A stretch of DNA of 64,000 nucleotides from Siderastrea radians (taxonomy: Eukaryota > Cnidaria > Anthozoa > Scleractinia > Rhizangiidae), in contig OZ024889.1 of assembly GCA_964017195.1 (NCBI GenBank), positions 58,103,574-58,167,573 on the forward strand, given 5' to 3'. Below the pieces are notes generated by a model. The model was not told the DNA's origin and did not search any database. It was given only the letters and a program-made list of their open reading frames with translations. The translations under genes were made by a program, and so were the position numbers. Positions within the stretch are counted from its first letter, which is position 1; each line of letters begins with the position of its first letter. This document shows, piece after piece, positions 53,195-63,639 of the stretch.

Positions 53195-54760
53195 CTAAGT
53201 TACAACACTTTCACTTGATAATAACAATGTATCACGTATATTCATACACAAGGAAATAAACTTCATTACTAGCTTATTCACATGATAGTCGTTAGAGTTC
53301 ATGAGAAGTTTTATGCTTTCTGAGGTTGATTTCCTTTCAATATCAGGTATTATTTCATTGATTCGATTGAAGAATGTCTGCCTCTGCAGAGAGTATTTGC
53401 TACATTGCAACAAGAAATGAGTTTCATTTTCTACTTGATTTGATTTACACAATGGGCATAATCTAGTTTCTCTGGGCATATGATCGGTTTGATATCGACC
53501 TAGTTCAATCATAAGTTTGTGATTACTTACTCTAAACTTCACTAAATTTCGTCTTTCATTAAAGTTTCTTAGCTGGTTTAAATAATCAGATGTAACGTAG
53601 TCATCCTTAAAAACTTTATAAAATTCTAATTTCTTTGAATGTTCAAGGCTGTGTCGCCAGGAGGATATATATTTCTCTTTCATATTAGTTGTATATCGCC
53701 TAATTCTATCATTATCTAAAGATTCAGGATCTAAATTGGATACATGATATTGTTCTATCAAGTTCATAAAATTGGAATAAAATCCGGAGTTATTAATGAA
53801 ATGTAGATTCTTCGACATGAGGAAAGATTGTTTGGCTATAGAGTCATTATCTTTGTTGTTTAGATAAACAAAATATTTCATAATTTTCTGATTAATTGGG
53901 ATTATTAGCGGTAATCTTCCAATTTCGGCTCTGCAAGCTACGTTAGAGGCCTTATTGTTTACTTCTAAGTAGTGTTTACAAAATTTGAGATGAATTTTTT
54001 CTATTGGGGAACTATCCCATGCTTTAAAATTTTGCTTAGTGTACATCCCCCATATCTCACTGTTGTAGCTTAAGATCGGAAATATCATTGTGTCAAAAAT
54101 CTGAGATGCGGTATTGGGATTAACTCTATTGAGAAGTGTTTGTTTTCGTATACTAGCAAAGGCGTACAGGGCTTTTTCTTTCAAGTGTTCGACTGCAAGA
54201 GTAAAGTTTCCCGTTGGAGTTAAACGTGTACCTAAATAGGTGTATTCTTGAACAATTTCAATTGGCTCGGTGCCTATGTTGAAGTTGATGTCAACGGATT
54301 TCCTTGGGCGTTTTTGGAAAATCATTATTTTTGTTTTCTTGGGATTGACTTTTAGCATCCATGTTTTGCTATATGAAGAGAGAGTGTTTAAACAGTTTTG
54401 TAATCCTGTTTTGGATCTTGATAGGATAATCAAATCATCTGCATACAATAGTGAATTTATTTTTGTTCCATTTGGAAGAACAAATGGATCAGACAGCGTG
54501 TTTTCGAATAAATACGGCAAATTGTTTATATAGAGGTTAACTAAAAGAGGACTTAAAATACATCCTTGACGTACACCTCTTGAGTATGAGAAAGATCGAG
54601 TTTTGTTTTCTCCGATTCTAATGGAACATTTTGAATTGCAATAAAGGCTTTTGATCAGATTGTAGAAATGTCCTCCTATGTTGATTTTGAGCAGCTTGTA
54701 AAACAATCCCTCGTGCCAAACAGAGTCGAAAGCTTTACGAAAATCTACGAAACAAGCATA
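53195..54760 (-). CDS. LINE ORF2, second part: RT palm, thumb and C-terminal zinc region
   Basis: It continues the frame of the upstream ORF2 part after one TAA. It begins with the ACFVDFRKAFDS block of RT, then RGVRQGCILSPLLVNLYIN and the catalytic YADD. A CCHC-like CPLCKSNQVENETHFLLQC follows near the C-terminus, a feature of several CR1/L2-type ORF2 proteins. No RNase H. The enzyme nicks target DNA and reverse-transcribes its RNA there (target-primed reverse transcription). Confidence 0.92.
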   Translation of the reverse strand, partial: YACFVDFRKAFDSVWHEGLFYKLLKINIGGHFYNLIKSLYCNSKCSIRIGENKTRSFSYSRGVRQGCILSPLLVNLYINNLPYLFENTLSDPFVLPNGTKINSLLYADDLIILSRSKTGLQNCLNTLSSYSKTWMLKVNPKKTKIMIFQKRPRKSVDINFNIGTEPIEIVQEYTYLGTRLTPTGNFTLAVEHLKEKALYAFASIRKQTLLNRVNPNTASQIFDTMIFPILSYNSEIWGMYTKQNFKAWDSSPIEKIHLKFCKHYLEVNNKASNVACRAEIGRLPLIIPINQKIMKYFVYLNNKDNDSIAKQSFLMSKNLHFINNSGFYSNFMNLIEQYHVSNLDPESLDNDRIRRYTTNMKEKYISSWRHSLEHSKKLEFYKVFKDDYVTSDYLNQLRNFNERRNLVKFRVSNHKLMIELGRYQTDHMPRETRLCPLCKSNQVENETHFLLQCSKYSLQRQTFFNRINEIIPDIERKSTSESIKLLMNSNDYHVNKLVMKFISLCMNIRDTLLLSSESVVT

Positions 54761-56689
54761 TTAGACTTTTTCTTTATGGTAGTGGACATATTTATCTATT
54801 AGGGTCCTCAGAGTGAAAACATGGTCTGCAGTACGATTTTCAGGTACAAAGCCAATTTGGGAATTGTGTAATATCTTGTTTTCTCTAAAATACAAGTATA
54901 GTCTTTGATTTAAAATGGAACAAAACAGTTTTCCAAGGCAACTCGATACACATATACCTCTATAGTTTGTTGGATCACTCTTGTCACCCGATTTGTAGAT
55001 TGGGGTTATAAGGCCTTGACACCAAATATCTGGCATTTTTCCAGACTGTAAAATGAGATTAAAAAGTTTGATGTAAATAGGCATAAGCGAATCAAGGCTC
55101 GCTTTGATCATTTCATTTCTTATTTTGTCAACAAATGGCGATTTCTTATTCTTCAATTTCTTCACCGCTTGACGTATTTCTTGCTCAGTTACCTCTTGAT
55201 CTAAATAGTTAAGCTGTTCTTTTTCTTTTTCTAATGATAGTAGTTCATCATAGACTCCTTGACGATTTATGGAAGTTCTAAGGTCATTGGAATGTAAGGA
55301 TTGAAAATGGTTGAGCCATGTTTCTTCCGAGATTGGGGCAGGAACATTTTCGTCGATAGTATCGTTCATCGATTTTAGACAACTCCAAAACGACGCTTTG
55401 TCGGGATTAAATGCTAGCTCGTCGAGTTGCAGAGTTTTTTCTTTCTGAAATTCTTTCCTTTTCGAGTCAAGGAGCTTTTTATAATCATTCAGAATTTTCT
55501 CCTGTAACTCAGAGTTACGGGGATCGCGATGTTTTTGATTTGACAGTTTTCGTAATTCGTGTCTTTTCAGTTGACATTCACGGTCGAACCATTTTTTGCT
55601 AGATGTTATCCTAATACGTTTACGAGATCTTTTGGTTTTAATCTTGAGGCAGATTTTTGATGTCGCAGTTAGAATGTTCACAGCATCGTCCAACGAGACA
55701 TTTACATCTTCAGTGTTTCGTTCCATAAATTCTCTGATTAGAATCTGGATTGGTTCCGTACGTAAAGCGTTTCTGAATTTTAAGTAAGAGTCATTTTCCC
55801 AGCAAAACTGGCGTGGCAGACTTATTAATCTATTGGTGGAGGTTGAAGTTTGGGTTTCGCTTGCTGGTAAGCTGGTGTTGAGATTCAACCATGCTACGAT
55901 GGCACTGTGGTCCGACAAGTCGGACGGCTGTTTAACAACAAAATTGGCAACGTTTAGAAATGTGCACTGATCGCATATTATGTAATCAATAACGCTTGTC
56001 CCGTTTTTTCCATGAAAAGTGGGTCTGCCTAGGGTATCTCCATTAACTCTGCCATTAACTATTCTTAGATCAAGGTTTTTGCAAATTTCTAATAGTTTTT
56101 TCCCATGACTATTCAATAAATTATCAAAACTATTTCTTTGGGCTGGCTGAAAAGCTGATTCCGACTGATCATTAGTAATTATGCTGTTTCCCTCTTGTGA
56201 GACAGTATCGGAGTATTTTCCGGTTCTTGAATTAAAGTCCCCCATAAGAATTACTGATCCTATTGTAGAAAAGTGCACTATGTCTCGCTCTAGCTGATCA
56301 AAAAGTTCGAGATCAAAATATTTTGAGTTACGCGGAGGTATATACACCCCGCAAACGTAAATATCCTTCACCGAATTTAAGAAACTTTTCTCGAGTTTGA
56401 ACCATAAAAAATTTTGAGTTGTTTTCGTGATTGAAATATTTTTATGGAGTTTGTTTTTGTAAAATAAAGCTATTCCTCCAGAGTTCCGACCACCTTTTCT
56501 CGACTGGTTAGGAGTGGAACATTGAACAAAAGATTTATATCCGACTATTTCCAAATCAGAGCAATTGCCAATTTCGGTTAGTACTATAAAATCAGAATTA
56601 TCAATAACGCTCAAAAAATCAATACTTTGTAACTTGTTTCCAAGGTATTTGGAAGATAGTCCGTTGATATTCCAGGCACAAAAGGACAA
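54761..56689 (-). CDS. LINE ORF2, first part: APE endonuclease and RT N-terminus
   Basis: The apurinic-like endonuclease (residues 1-270) shows CAWNINGLSS, ILMGDFNSRTG and SDHSAI. RT fingers follow, with SGKMPDIWCQGLITPIYKSGD and NYRGICVSSCLGKLF. It ends at TAA (54761-54763) inside the RT. The remaining RT continues in the same frame, so this copy is disabled by one stop. The codon may be a 3-nt insertion (TCTAATATG), since the neighbouring RT motif reads smoothly without it. Confidence 0.92.
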   Translation of the reverse strand: MSFCAWNINGLSSKYLGNKLQSIDFLSVIDNSDFIVLTEIGNCSDLEIVGYKSFVQCSTPNQSRKGGRNSGGIALFYKNKLHKNISITKTTQNFLWFKLEKSFLNSVKDIYVCGVYIPPRNSKYFDLELFDQLERDIVHFSTIGSVILMGDFNSRTGKYSDTVSQEGNSIITNDQSESAFQPAQRNSFDNLLNSHGKKLLEICKNLDLRIVNGRVNGDTLGRPTFHGKNGTSVIDYIICDQCTFLNVANFVVKQPSDLSDHSAIVAWLNLNTSLPASETQTSTSTNRLISLPRQFCWENDSYLKFRNALRTEPIQILIREFMERNTEDVNVSLDDAVNILTATSKICLKIKTKRSRKRIRITSSKKWFDRECQLKRHELRKLSNQKHRDPRNSELQEKILNDYKKLLDSKRKEFQKEKTLQLDELAFNPDKASFWSCLKSMNDTIDENVPAPISEETWLNHFQSLHSNDLRTSINRQGVYDELLSLEKEKEQLNYLDQEVTEQEIRQAVKKLKNKKSPFVDKIRNEMIKASLDSLMPIYIKLFNLILQSGKMPDIWCQGLITPIYKSGDKSDPTNYRGICVSSCLGKLFCSILNQRLYLYFRENKILHNSQIGFVPENRTADHVFTLRTLIDKYVHYHKEKV

Positions 56690-56822
56690 GTTGCTTGAAA
56701 TATCGGGGTGATCTTTGGTGCCAATGATAGATTGCTAAATTCCTTAGTATACTCATTATACTGGTATAAAATTTATCCTACTTAATTAAGTGTCTAACGT
56801 TCAAATCAGGTTGTTTGGTTAA

Positions 56823-59168
56823 TTATAGAAATGATTTTACAAATCGTAGAAAGGATATGATTTCCTGAGGTATTGGTGTCTCTTCACGGGTAGTTTCCAT
56901 TTTTTCAGCAGGTGCAAGCGTTTGATGCGGTGCGTTGGGATACGCATATGGTGTACTTTGGTGTGGGGCGGGAGTTAGCTGTTGCTGTAGCGGTTTCGCA
57001 GCATGTGGGAGCATTTGATGCGGTGCAGTTAGGTGTGGTGCTGGAGGTATCCGTTGCTGTAGTTGTGGTGTGGCAAGTGGTATGGGCGGAGGTTGCGTTT
57101 GAAGGTGGTAAGGCCAGGGCAGTGTGTTCTTGACAACATTGCTGTATGAGGCATGCCGCAACACTGTATTGGGACCTTGGGATGATGCCGGTTGATTTGG
57201 TTGTGTTCTTTGGATTGGCGGGGCATTTGAAGATGTTGCCGTTCTTGGCCGGATACGGCCGTGAATGGCGTCTTTCAGATTTTTGGCGAAAAGCCCTATG
57301 TGTCGTTTAAGAATGTGCTTGTTATCGTGGAGAATATTGAGTTGATTCGCGAACAGGTTGTTGTGTTTAATTAACTGTACGTTGGGTAGTCTTGAGCAGC
57401 TATTAATTAATTGAACATTTATTGAGGTGATTATCGGTGTTGGGATGTCGTTGCGGGGAAGAAGTGTTGAGAAAAATATCTTGCTTGATGGGAATTTTGT
57501 GGAAGCCTCAGTAATCAATATTAAAATGTTAGAGATAAGTTCTTCAGGGGAATTGCTTCTCTCAAGGTCGTTTGTTCCCGTGTGCAGTATGATCACTTGA
57601 GGAGGAGTGCGAACATCATTTTGTAAGTAGGATCTTGCGTGTTCAATCAGTGGTGCTCTGATGTACTTGACTTCGTGTTTCGATGAAAACATTTGTCTTG
57701 TGTCTAAAAACTTTCCGTTGGAATCACACAGGAAGATCACTTCATTAGAACGAGTGTTGTTGTTGCTAGCAGAGGACGTAGTAGGGTGTTGGGGATTAGC
57801 TGGCTTTAGCTTGTCTTGTTTGCCATTTTCAAGAGGTTTTGTGGGGGGTTCTTGGAGGGGAGAGAAAGAGTTAGATGTTGGTAAATTCACAACGAGCAAT
57901 TCGTCTTCTTTCCATTGGGTGCATGCCGGTGTAGAAGTTGGATTTTCATTTTCTGCGCAAATTATGCTGTCGTCCTCTACGCGGGGGGTAGTCTGGCTCG
58001 ACGTATCAGTCGTAATGACTTTTTCCGGTGGGTGTACATTCAATTTCTCCCAAAGGGCTTTAACCTGATCTTTAAGAAACGCGACTTCTGCTTCCAGTAG
58101 GCTTTGATTTCTTTTCATGGCTACATTATCTTCCGATATTTTTGCGTGTTTCTTCTGTAATGCCTGGTTTTCGTCCTGTAATTTTGTGATAAGAGCGGCG
58201 TGTTTTTGTAATTCTTCATTTAGTAGCTCGTTATTGTTTGCCAAGTCGTCAGCAAGACCTCCTAGGGTTGTTTTTTGTACTTTGAGAAGATGGTCTTGCT
58301 GGACAGTTTTGTCCTTTAGTTGTTCGATGTTACCCGTGTGTGTTATCTTAAACTGTGTAAATTCGGCTTCTAAGTTTCTGACTGTGTTTCGCAAAGTAGC
58401 CAATGTGTTTAATCTACTTGGTGTGAGGGAGAGAGGTTCAATATGTTCTGACATCCGGAGAGTTTCTGTAGTTCCTTTGTCCACGTTGGATGTTTCTGTA
58501 ATATCTGAGATTTCATTGTCGTGCACAACATCTTCTTTAGTAGTAATGTCGTTGAGTTCCTCTGCTTCACAGCCTTCACACTTTGTAAAGAAATTTGATA
58601 AGCCCCTAAGAAACAAAGAAATGTTCTTTGAACTAGGGTTACCTGAAGACTCAAGACTGTTTACGATTGATAGTAGCGCCGGAAATTCGTCTCGGCTCCA
58701 CTCGGCGAATTTCTTCCCTTGAATCATTATTCGACCAGTAGAAATAAAAATAGATATAGTGATAAGTTGATCTTCATCGTTATCTTCTACGGTATAAATG
58801 TGGAGGATAATTTTGTCGCTCTTGGTTGCGCAACTGTACGATTCTTGTTCTTGCCACGTAATGCGATATCCCATGGTGTTTAAGTGTTCGAAGTAGCGTA
58901 CTATAAAGGTTTTGATCCATAACAGCAGACGATCCTCCGATGTTATAAAGGATGCCACTTTCGCCGTGGGTTTGTAGGTGGTTAAGTCGATTTTTTCGAA
59001 GGAAACTGTTTTCGATTTAGTTGAGGAGTGAAATTTGTCGACCAGATAGCGATGGAGATCTTCACATGGTTTTATGTCGACCATTGACGATGGCTTGAAT
59101 CCGGTTTTTTTCTTTTGACCAGAATCATCTCCGGGCTCAAATGACGGGTCATCGGGGTCTTCATCCAT
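56823..59168 (-). CDS. LINE ORF1 with SGNH-hydrolase-like domain
   Basis: 781 aa. An acidic N-terminus is followed by a folded ~150-residue region, a long coiled coil (about 255-385), then an SGNH/GDSL-like esterase domain (about 470-640). That domain has VIFLCDSNGKF in the block I position and VIILHTGTNDL in the block III position. A Pro/Gln-rich tail follows. Esterase domains occur in ORF1 of CR1-group LINEs and are thought to act on membranes or lipids. Block I reads C-D-S where G-D-S is usual; the Ser and the GTND core are kept. The ORF is unbroken. Confidence 0.88.
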   Translation of the reverse strand: MDEDPDDPSFEPGDDSGQKKKTGFKPSSMVDIKPCEDLHRYLVDKFHSSTKSKTVSFEKIDLTTYKPTAKVASFITSEDRLLLWIKTFIVRYFEHLNTMGYRITWQEQESYSCATKSDKIILHIYTVEDNDEDQLITISIFISTGRIMIQGKKFAEWSRDEFPALLSIVNSLESSGNPSSKNISLFLRGLSNFFTKCEGCEAEELNDITTKEDVVHDNEISDITETSNVDKGTTETLRMSEHIEPLSLTPSRLNTLATLRNTVRNLEAEFTQFKITHTGNIEQLKDKTVQQDHLLKVQKTTLGGLADDLANNNELLNEELQKHAALITKLQDENQALQKKHAKISEDNVAMKRNQSLLEAEVAFLKDQVKALWEKLNVHPPEKVITTDTSSQTTPRVEDDSIICAENENPTSTPACTQWKEDELLVVNLPTSNSFSPLQEPPTKPLENGKQDKLKPANPQHPTTSSASNNNTRSNEVIFLCDSNGKFLDTRQMFSSKHEVKYIRAPLIEHARSYLQNDVRTPPQVIILHTGTNDLERSNSPEELISNILILITEASTKFPSSKIFFSTLLPRNDIPTPIITSINVQLINSCSRLPNVQLIKHNNLFANQLNILHDNKHILKRHIGLFAKNLKDAIHGRIRPRTATSSNAPPIQRTQPNQPASSQGPNTVLRHASYSNVVKNTLPWPYHLQTQPPPIPLATPQLQQRIPPAPHLTAPHQMLPHAAKPLQQQLTPAPHQSTPYAYPNAPHQTLAPAEKMETTREETPIPQEIISFLRFVKSFL

Positions 59169-59276
59169 TTAAATTTTCGTCGTTATAAACTTTTTACCAG
59201 TATAATGCAATTCTACCATGTAAATAAAGGGAATATCACTCAGCTAAAAAGACGTGACCATTTGCAGTGGTCACGC

Positions 59277-59302
59277 AAGTAGTAGTAGTAGTAGTAGTAG
59301 AA

Positions 59303-59360
<58 letters not shown>

Positions 59361-59361
59361 C

Positions 59362-59401
<40 letters not shown>

Positions 59402-59402
59402 A
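59277..59402. repeat. (GTA)n microsatellite at the LINE 5' end
   Basis: About 125 bp of GTA triplets with a few GAA/GCA variants, directly abutting the LINE 5' end. It matches the triplet at the 3' end. Confidence 0.95.
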
Positions 59403-59511
59403 GTGAAGTTTTTTGTGACTACAATAAAAATTATTCAAAAAAAAAGTTCCTGAGGTTGCAATATTGTTAAGTGATTATTACTGGAATTTAAACAACGATG
59501 GAGGGATGAAA

Positions 59512-59538
59512 GGACGGACGGACGGACGGACGGACCTG
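59512..59538. repeat. (GGAC)n tetranucleotide repeat
   Basis: Six consecutive GGAC units. Confidence 0.9.
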
Positions 59539-59869
59539 GACAATGTACAGACAACCAACCTAAATGATGTTCGAGTGCGGCGAGAAAGCAAAACACGCGA
59601 ACACGCGCGAAGGTCGCCTTCTTCGCGCAGCGAGCTTCAGTCGCCCAGTCGAGCTTCCACGCGCCAGTTGACATTTACGCGCGCTTGTGTGTTTTAATTC
59701 TCTTTCAACCATCTCTAAAAGAAGCGGAACTGCTCGTAATCTCCAAAAACGGTATCTGAAAATACTAAGGAACGTTTCTTGTCAAAGTACTACCCACAAC
59801 AGAGATCATAAATTGAATGGCTCTTATTGGTGTGCTAAAACCTCGACGTGTAAAGCAGCCCTCTTCCAG

Positions 59870-60430
59870 TATTCAGGCTGGTGGTCTTCCCGTGTTCAGC
59901 GGCGAGACTTGTAGCAAGGGTCAAGAAATTCGATCACATTTCTCCAGTTTTAAATAACCTTCACTGGTTAACTGTGAGGAAGCGAATAACCTTTAAGATT
60001 CTTCTCATTGCTTACAAGGCGCTTCATGGTCTGGCCCCCACATATCTATCGGAACTGCTAACTGTCTATAAGGCATCCCGCTATTTACGCTCTGAAATCT
60101 CTAATCTACTCGTAGTTCCCAAATGTAGAAAAAAATTTGCGGCTGCAGTTGCGGCTCCTACATTATGGAATAACCTGCCTATAGTGAGATTAAGAACTCT
60201 CCATCTGTAGCAGCTTTCAAAACTAGTTTAAAAGCCTCCCTTATTATTGTTATGTTAGTTTCCAGCTTTGAATAATTATTTTAAATTAGTACAGATTTAG
60301 CATATATATTTTTATTGTAATTAGTAGTAGTATTAGTTAGATTTCTTTTTATCTGCATAATTGTAAGAGCACTGAGACTCTGTTTAAGTGCTCCTAAAGC
60401 CGAAATATTATCATTATTATCCTAGAGTTA
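59870..60430 (+). mobile_element. 5'-truncated LINE, ORF2 C-terminus and 3' UTR
   Basis: The frame 59881-60210 contains KKFDHISPVLNNLHWLTVR, ITFKILLIAYKALHGLAPTYL and APTLWNNLP, the familiar C-terminus of CR1/L2-type ORF2 proteins in cnidarians. After the stop comes a 3' UTR ending GCCGAAATATTATCATTATTATC. The RT itself is absent, as expected from 5' truncation. It belongs to a family different from the LINE at 53-59 kb and lies in the opposite orientation. Confidence 0.8.
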
Positions 60431-60493
60431 AAATCCTAGAGTGCGACAGAAAATGGAGAATTAAAAATAAAAATAAACAAATGAATAAAACAA

Positions 60494-60496
60494 TAA

Positions 60497-60527
<31 letters not shown>

Positions 60528-60530
60528 AAG
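60494..60530. repeat. (AATA)n microsatellite
   Basis: About nine AAAT units. Confidence 0.9.
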
Positions 60531-62521
60531 TCTATGCTTCACTATTTTGTACAGTCAAGACCTTATTGTGTGAAGCTCGATTCAATCAGAAGGGGAATTA
60601 AATTATTTCAGCCTTTTCAGTGGAACATGACGGCAGCTTTCCTTCCAGCCTATAAAGGCTGTGATGGACCCGGATTAAATTAATTTTCTGTGCTGTTTTA
60701 TTTATTTTTTCGGCTAATTTAAGGGCTATTATAGAACCTAATTTAAAACTCCCGGAGACAGACATGGATCGTGTACCGTGATCCTATCTTTTAAATCTGT
60801 GGACGAAACTTTTCACTAATGCATGTACTGCAATATCATTTAGACACGTTTTGTCGAGTCCGCTCGCTAAATTACAGTACGATTATCAAGTGTATATGTA
60901 ACAGGATTTACTTTATACAATGAAAGCGAAATCGTGTTGTGAAAAGAAAAGGATACTGATACTAACTCTTTAGCACGATACAGCTTTAAAATGGGGATGG
61001 ATGTTTTTTGAAAAGACTTCAAATTCGACATTTCTGCCTTGCAGAGTTCAAATTATTGTTTTCGAAATTTCACATTGCACGGTACCAAAACTGGTTTCTT
61101 ACAATAAGATACCACTTATTCTAAATGGAAAACGAATGACTCTTGCCATGCACTTTTTTATTTTTAAAAAAATTCAGATGTAAAAAAGCCATCTTTTAAC
61201 ACGTTAATGAACTGTTCGACATGCTAAAGTTAATCCATGCTTTCTATGCGTCGAGTAGACACAAGCTAAGGGTTTTTAAAAATATTGCACTGTCTAGTTG
61301 GAAAAACTACCATTCACAATATTGAATAGCTACCCTTTTGATACATTTCAATAAAACGTTTGATCGCTAAATTTAGCTAAAATAGAGAAACGTTTTTAGC
61401 CTTCTTAGGAAGCGTCTTCGTAGGTTTTTTCGCGCTTCAACTTTCGCGACGCCAAAAAGCGACCAACGTTGGAAACAAGTTCTACCGACTGAGCTAGCCG
61501 GGCATGTGCTGTATTTTGAGGGGATAGATTTATTTCCAGTTTCTTTGTGGTCAAGAGTAATTTTTCCAATGGCGCGCTCGATTTTCGCTTTTATAACCTA
61601 TTTACGAAAATGATGTATGAAACGAAAGGACCAGCACCAAATAGTTCCTATTTTTCTGAGAAATGAGAGAAAACTCGCGCGAAAAATCCAGAAAATTGCC
61701 GGGAGGTGAATAGCAGATGCTATCCCGAGTTTGAGTAGCCAATCAGAACGCGCGAAAAACACTATCCACTTGTTTGGGATATGATTCTTTGTATATTAAC
61801 TAAAATAGGTAACAACTTACTTTCCAGCCAAAGGGCATGCACAAGACGATTTTCTCAATGCAACCTATATTTCTTTCTCTATTTAGTTCTCCTGATCAAA
61901 GCCTAAGTGCCCAATTCCAAAAATTCCTGTCGCATATCTTTACATCTGGGCGCATTTATTCAAAGGGTGGCCGGATAACGCTATCCACAGGGTAAATCGC
62001 TAACCAGCAAACGAGGGTTAACAAAACAAAGTTCACTATCCACTGGATAATGATTTATCCATTGGAGTTATCCGCTTTTTGAAAAAACCTGCACAAAGTG
62101 TTATCAAGAGTGTGCTTACGCGAAAGTTTAATGTTTTCTTCAAAGATTTTTATTAATAAATAATACACTGAGTTATAAAATGTCTATTTTACATTGTAAA
62201 TTTATGTGATACAATTGCAAAGATCCCATAGTCCATGGGCCAGGAGGCGAAACCCTCCCCCCTCGGGGGAATTTTGGGGACATCTATCGTTTTGAAGCAT
62301 AGCCTGAGGGTGTTTCAAATCAGGTTGTTCGCACTTCTCAAGTGGAGGCGTTTGGCCGTACGGCCACATTCTTTATGTGAGGCAAAAAAAAAACCCACAG
62401 GGTACCCACGTCGTGGTTTTTGAAAGTTACACCTAAAATGCCCAGACAAGACACATAACACTATAAAATGTGTTTGGATTTCTATCAAAACCACATATAT
62501 AATACTGTCTAAGTAGGGAAC
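60531..62521. other. Intergenic DNA with repeat remnants
   Basis: No gene recognised. A tRNA-like scrap is at 61460-61503. About 61970-62090 has TATCCAC/GGATAA words in both orientations, as in a decayed foldback element. From about 62220 a block with GGGTACCCACGT begins and is repeated at about 62580. Confidence 0.4.
61460..61503 (-). pseudogene. tRNA-Lys-like fragment, middle deleted
   Basis: The minus strand begins GCCCGGCTAGCTCAGTCGGT, matching the 5' end of metazoan tRNA-Lys through the A box. It then jumps to CCAACGTTGG.CGC, resembling its 3' end. The anticodon arm and most of the T arm are missing, so it is a dead copy or SINE fragment. Confidence 0.6.
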
Positions 62522-62880
62522 CTGTTACTTGTCATCATCGTCTCCTGCAGCGTTCTTTATCTGAAACAAAAAAACACAGGGTACCCACGTCCTGATTTTG
62601 TTGCCAACAACTAAAAAAGGCATTCAATAATCTAATACTGCAAAAGTGCACATGCATTTGATATGAATACACACCTGTATGCAGGTTCTATAATGCATCA
62701 AAAATCAAGTCCACAACTCTTCGCCGTCTTCATCGTCTCCTGCAAGAGAGTCAACTATGATATCTGCCAATTCACTTCCGTCCATATAATTTCTAGAGCG
62801 CCAACATAGTTCACTTCCCAACCAAGGCCTTGTGGAGAATGAAGAAGAAAAGTATACATCAACAAATCTACCAAGTGAAG
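62522..62880 (-). repeat. Left arm of an inverted duplication carrying 3' exons
   Basis: Inverted copy of 63640-64000. On the minus strand a frame (about 62872-62705) reads RPWLGSELCWRSRNYMDGS, then SLAGDDEDGEE, to a stop. About 140 nt further, TTTTGTTTCAG precedes a short frame ending AAGDDDDK and a stop (to about 62527). These look like the last two exons of an unidentified gene with an acidic tail; the family is not recognised. Confidence 0.55.
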
Positions 62881-62980
62881 CTCTCTAGACTTTCCAGTGT
62901 TTCTTCAGAGGAATCCGGATACTGGTCGATGTCTTGGAATGTCGGTATGAAGGTGGTGTGCTGCTGATGTCACGTTATTC

Positions 62981-63205
62981 CATGACTTAACGGCCTTGTT
63001 TCGTTCAGTACATAGAAGAACACCAAACACGGCCGTTATTCCATGACCTAACGGCCCTGTTTCGTTCGGTATCTAGAAGAACACCAAACGCGGTCTCATT
63101 TCGTTCGGTATATAGAGGAACTCCCAGCTGAACTCCAAACGCAGCCGTTATTCCATGACTTAACGGCCTCATTTCGTTCGGTACATGGAGAAAGTCCACA
63201 CGCAG
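62981..63205. repeat. Minisatellite, about 62-bp units
   Basis: Units contain TTATTCCATGACTTAACGG, then TTTCGTTC.GTA, then GAA..CCAAACGC. There are about three and a half to four imperfect units. On the right it runs into short GTAACATC/GTAACA.C repeats (63207-63250). Confidence 0.85.
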
Positions 63206-63339
63206 CCGTAACATCATAACAGCGTAACATCTTAACATCGTAACATTGAAACTATAAGTACATGAAAAAGTGTTGAAATTTTCAATAAGATCACAAATAA
63301 AAACGTTCTTTATCAAAGTTTGCTGATAAAGGTTTGGTG

Positions 63340-63590
63340 AAAGGCAATGTTACAACGTTACATCCAATATTATACACAAGTGAACCTGTTACGCTGTTGC
63401 ATTTTATTACGCTGTTTCGGTTTTACCCTGGGTTTTCTGTTCAGTAAGCTGTTACGATGTTACATCGTTACGGTGTTATATTTGCTGTTCCGCTGTTACG
63501 ACGCTATGGCTTTAATTACACCAAACTACCGATATAGAGGGGCCAGGGATATGTACAAACTTAACGTCTTAACCCTGTTACGACGAATAT
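63340..63590. repeat. Degenerate GTTACGCTGTTAC-type repeat
   Basis: Words such as GTTACAACG, GTTACGCTG, GTTACGATG and GTTACATCG recur. They are the reverse of the GTAAC words at 63207-63250, consistent with the inverted architecture. Confidence 0.6.
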
Positions 63591-63639
63591 TACGCTTTGA
63601 ACTGCATCCAAATCCGTGCTAGGTATAGTGAGGTCTTCT

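Larger units (their letters stand above)
53091..59276 (-). mobile_element. CR1-group non-LTR retrotransposon (LINE), near full length
   Basis: It reads on the minus strand: about 100-nt 5' UTR (with a GTGACCA/TGGTCAC hairpin at about 59250-59275), ORF1, a 133-nt spacer, ORF2, about 100-nt 3' UTR ending CAAATAAAGCAATTTAC, then (TAC)n. ORF1 has an esterase-like domain. ORF2 has an APE-type endonuclease and RT. That pairing fits the CR1/L2 group; the exact clade is inferred. Both outer borders lie in (GTA)n, and no other target duplication is visible. Confidence 0.9.

Noticed and set aside
58117..58722. 201-codon Ser/Cys-rich frame on the plus strand
   Set aside because: It is antisense to LINE ORF1, whose domains are recognisable.
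59464..59914. Short frames between the two LINEs
   Set aside because: They overlap GGAC repeats and lack recognisable domains; only the region from about 59870 matches a LINE.
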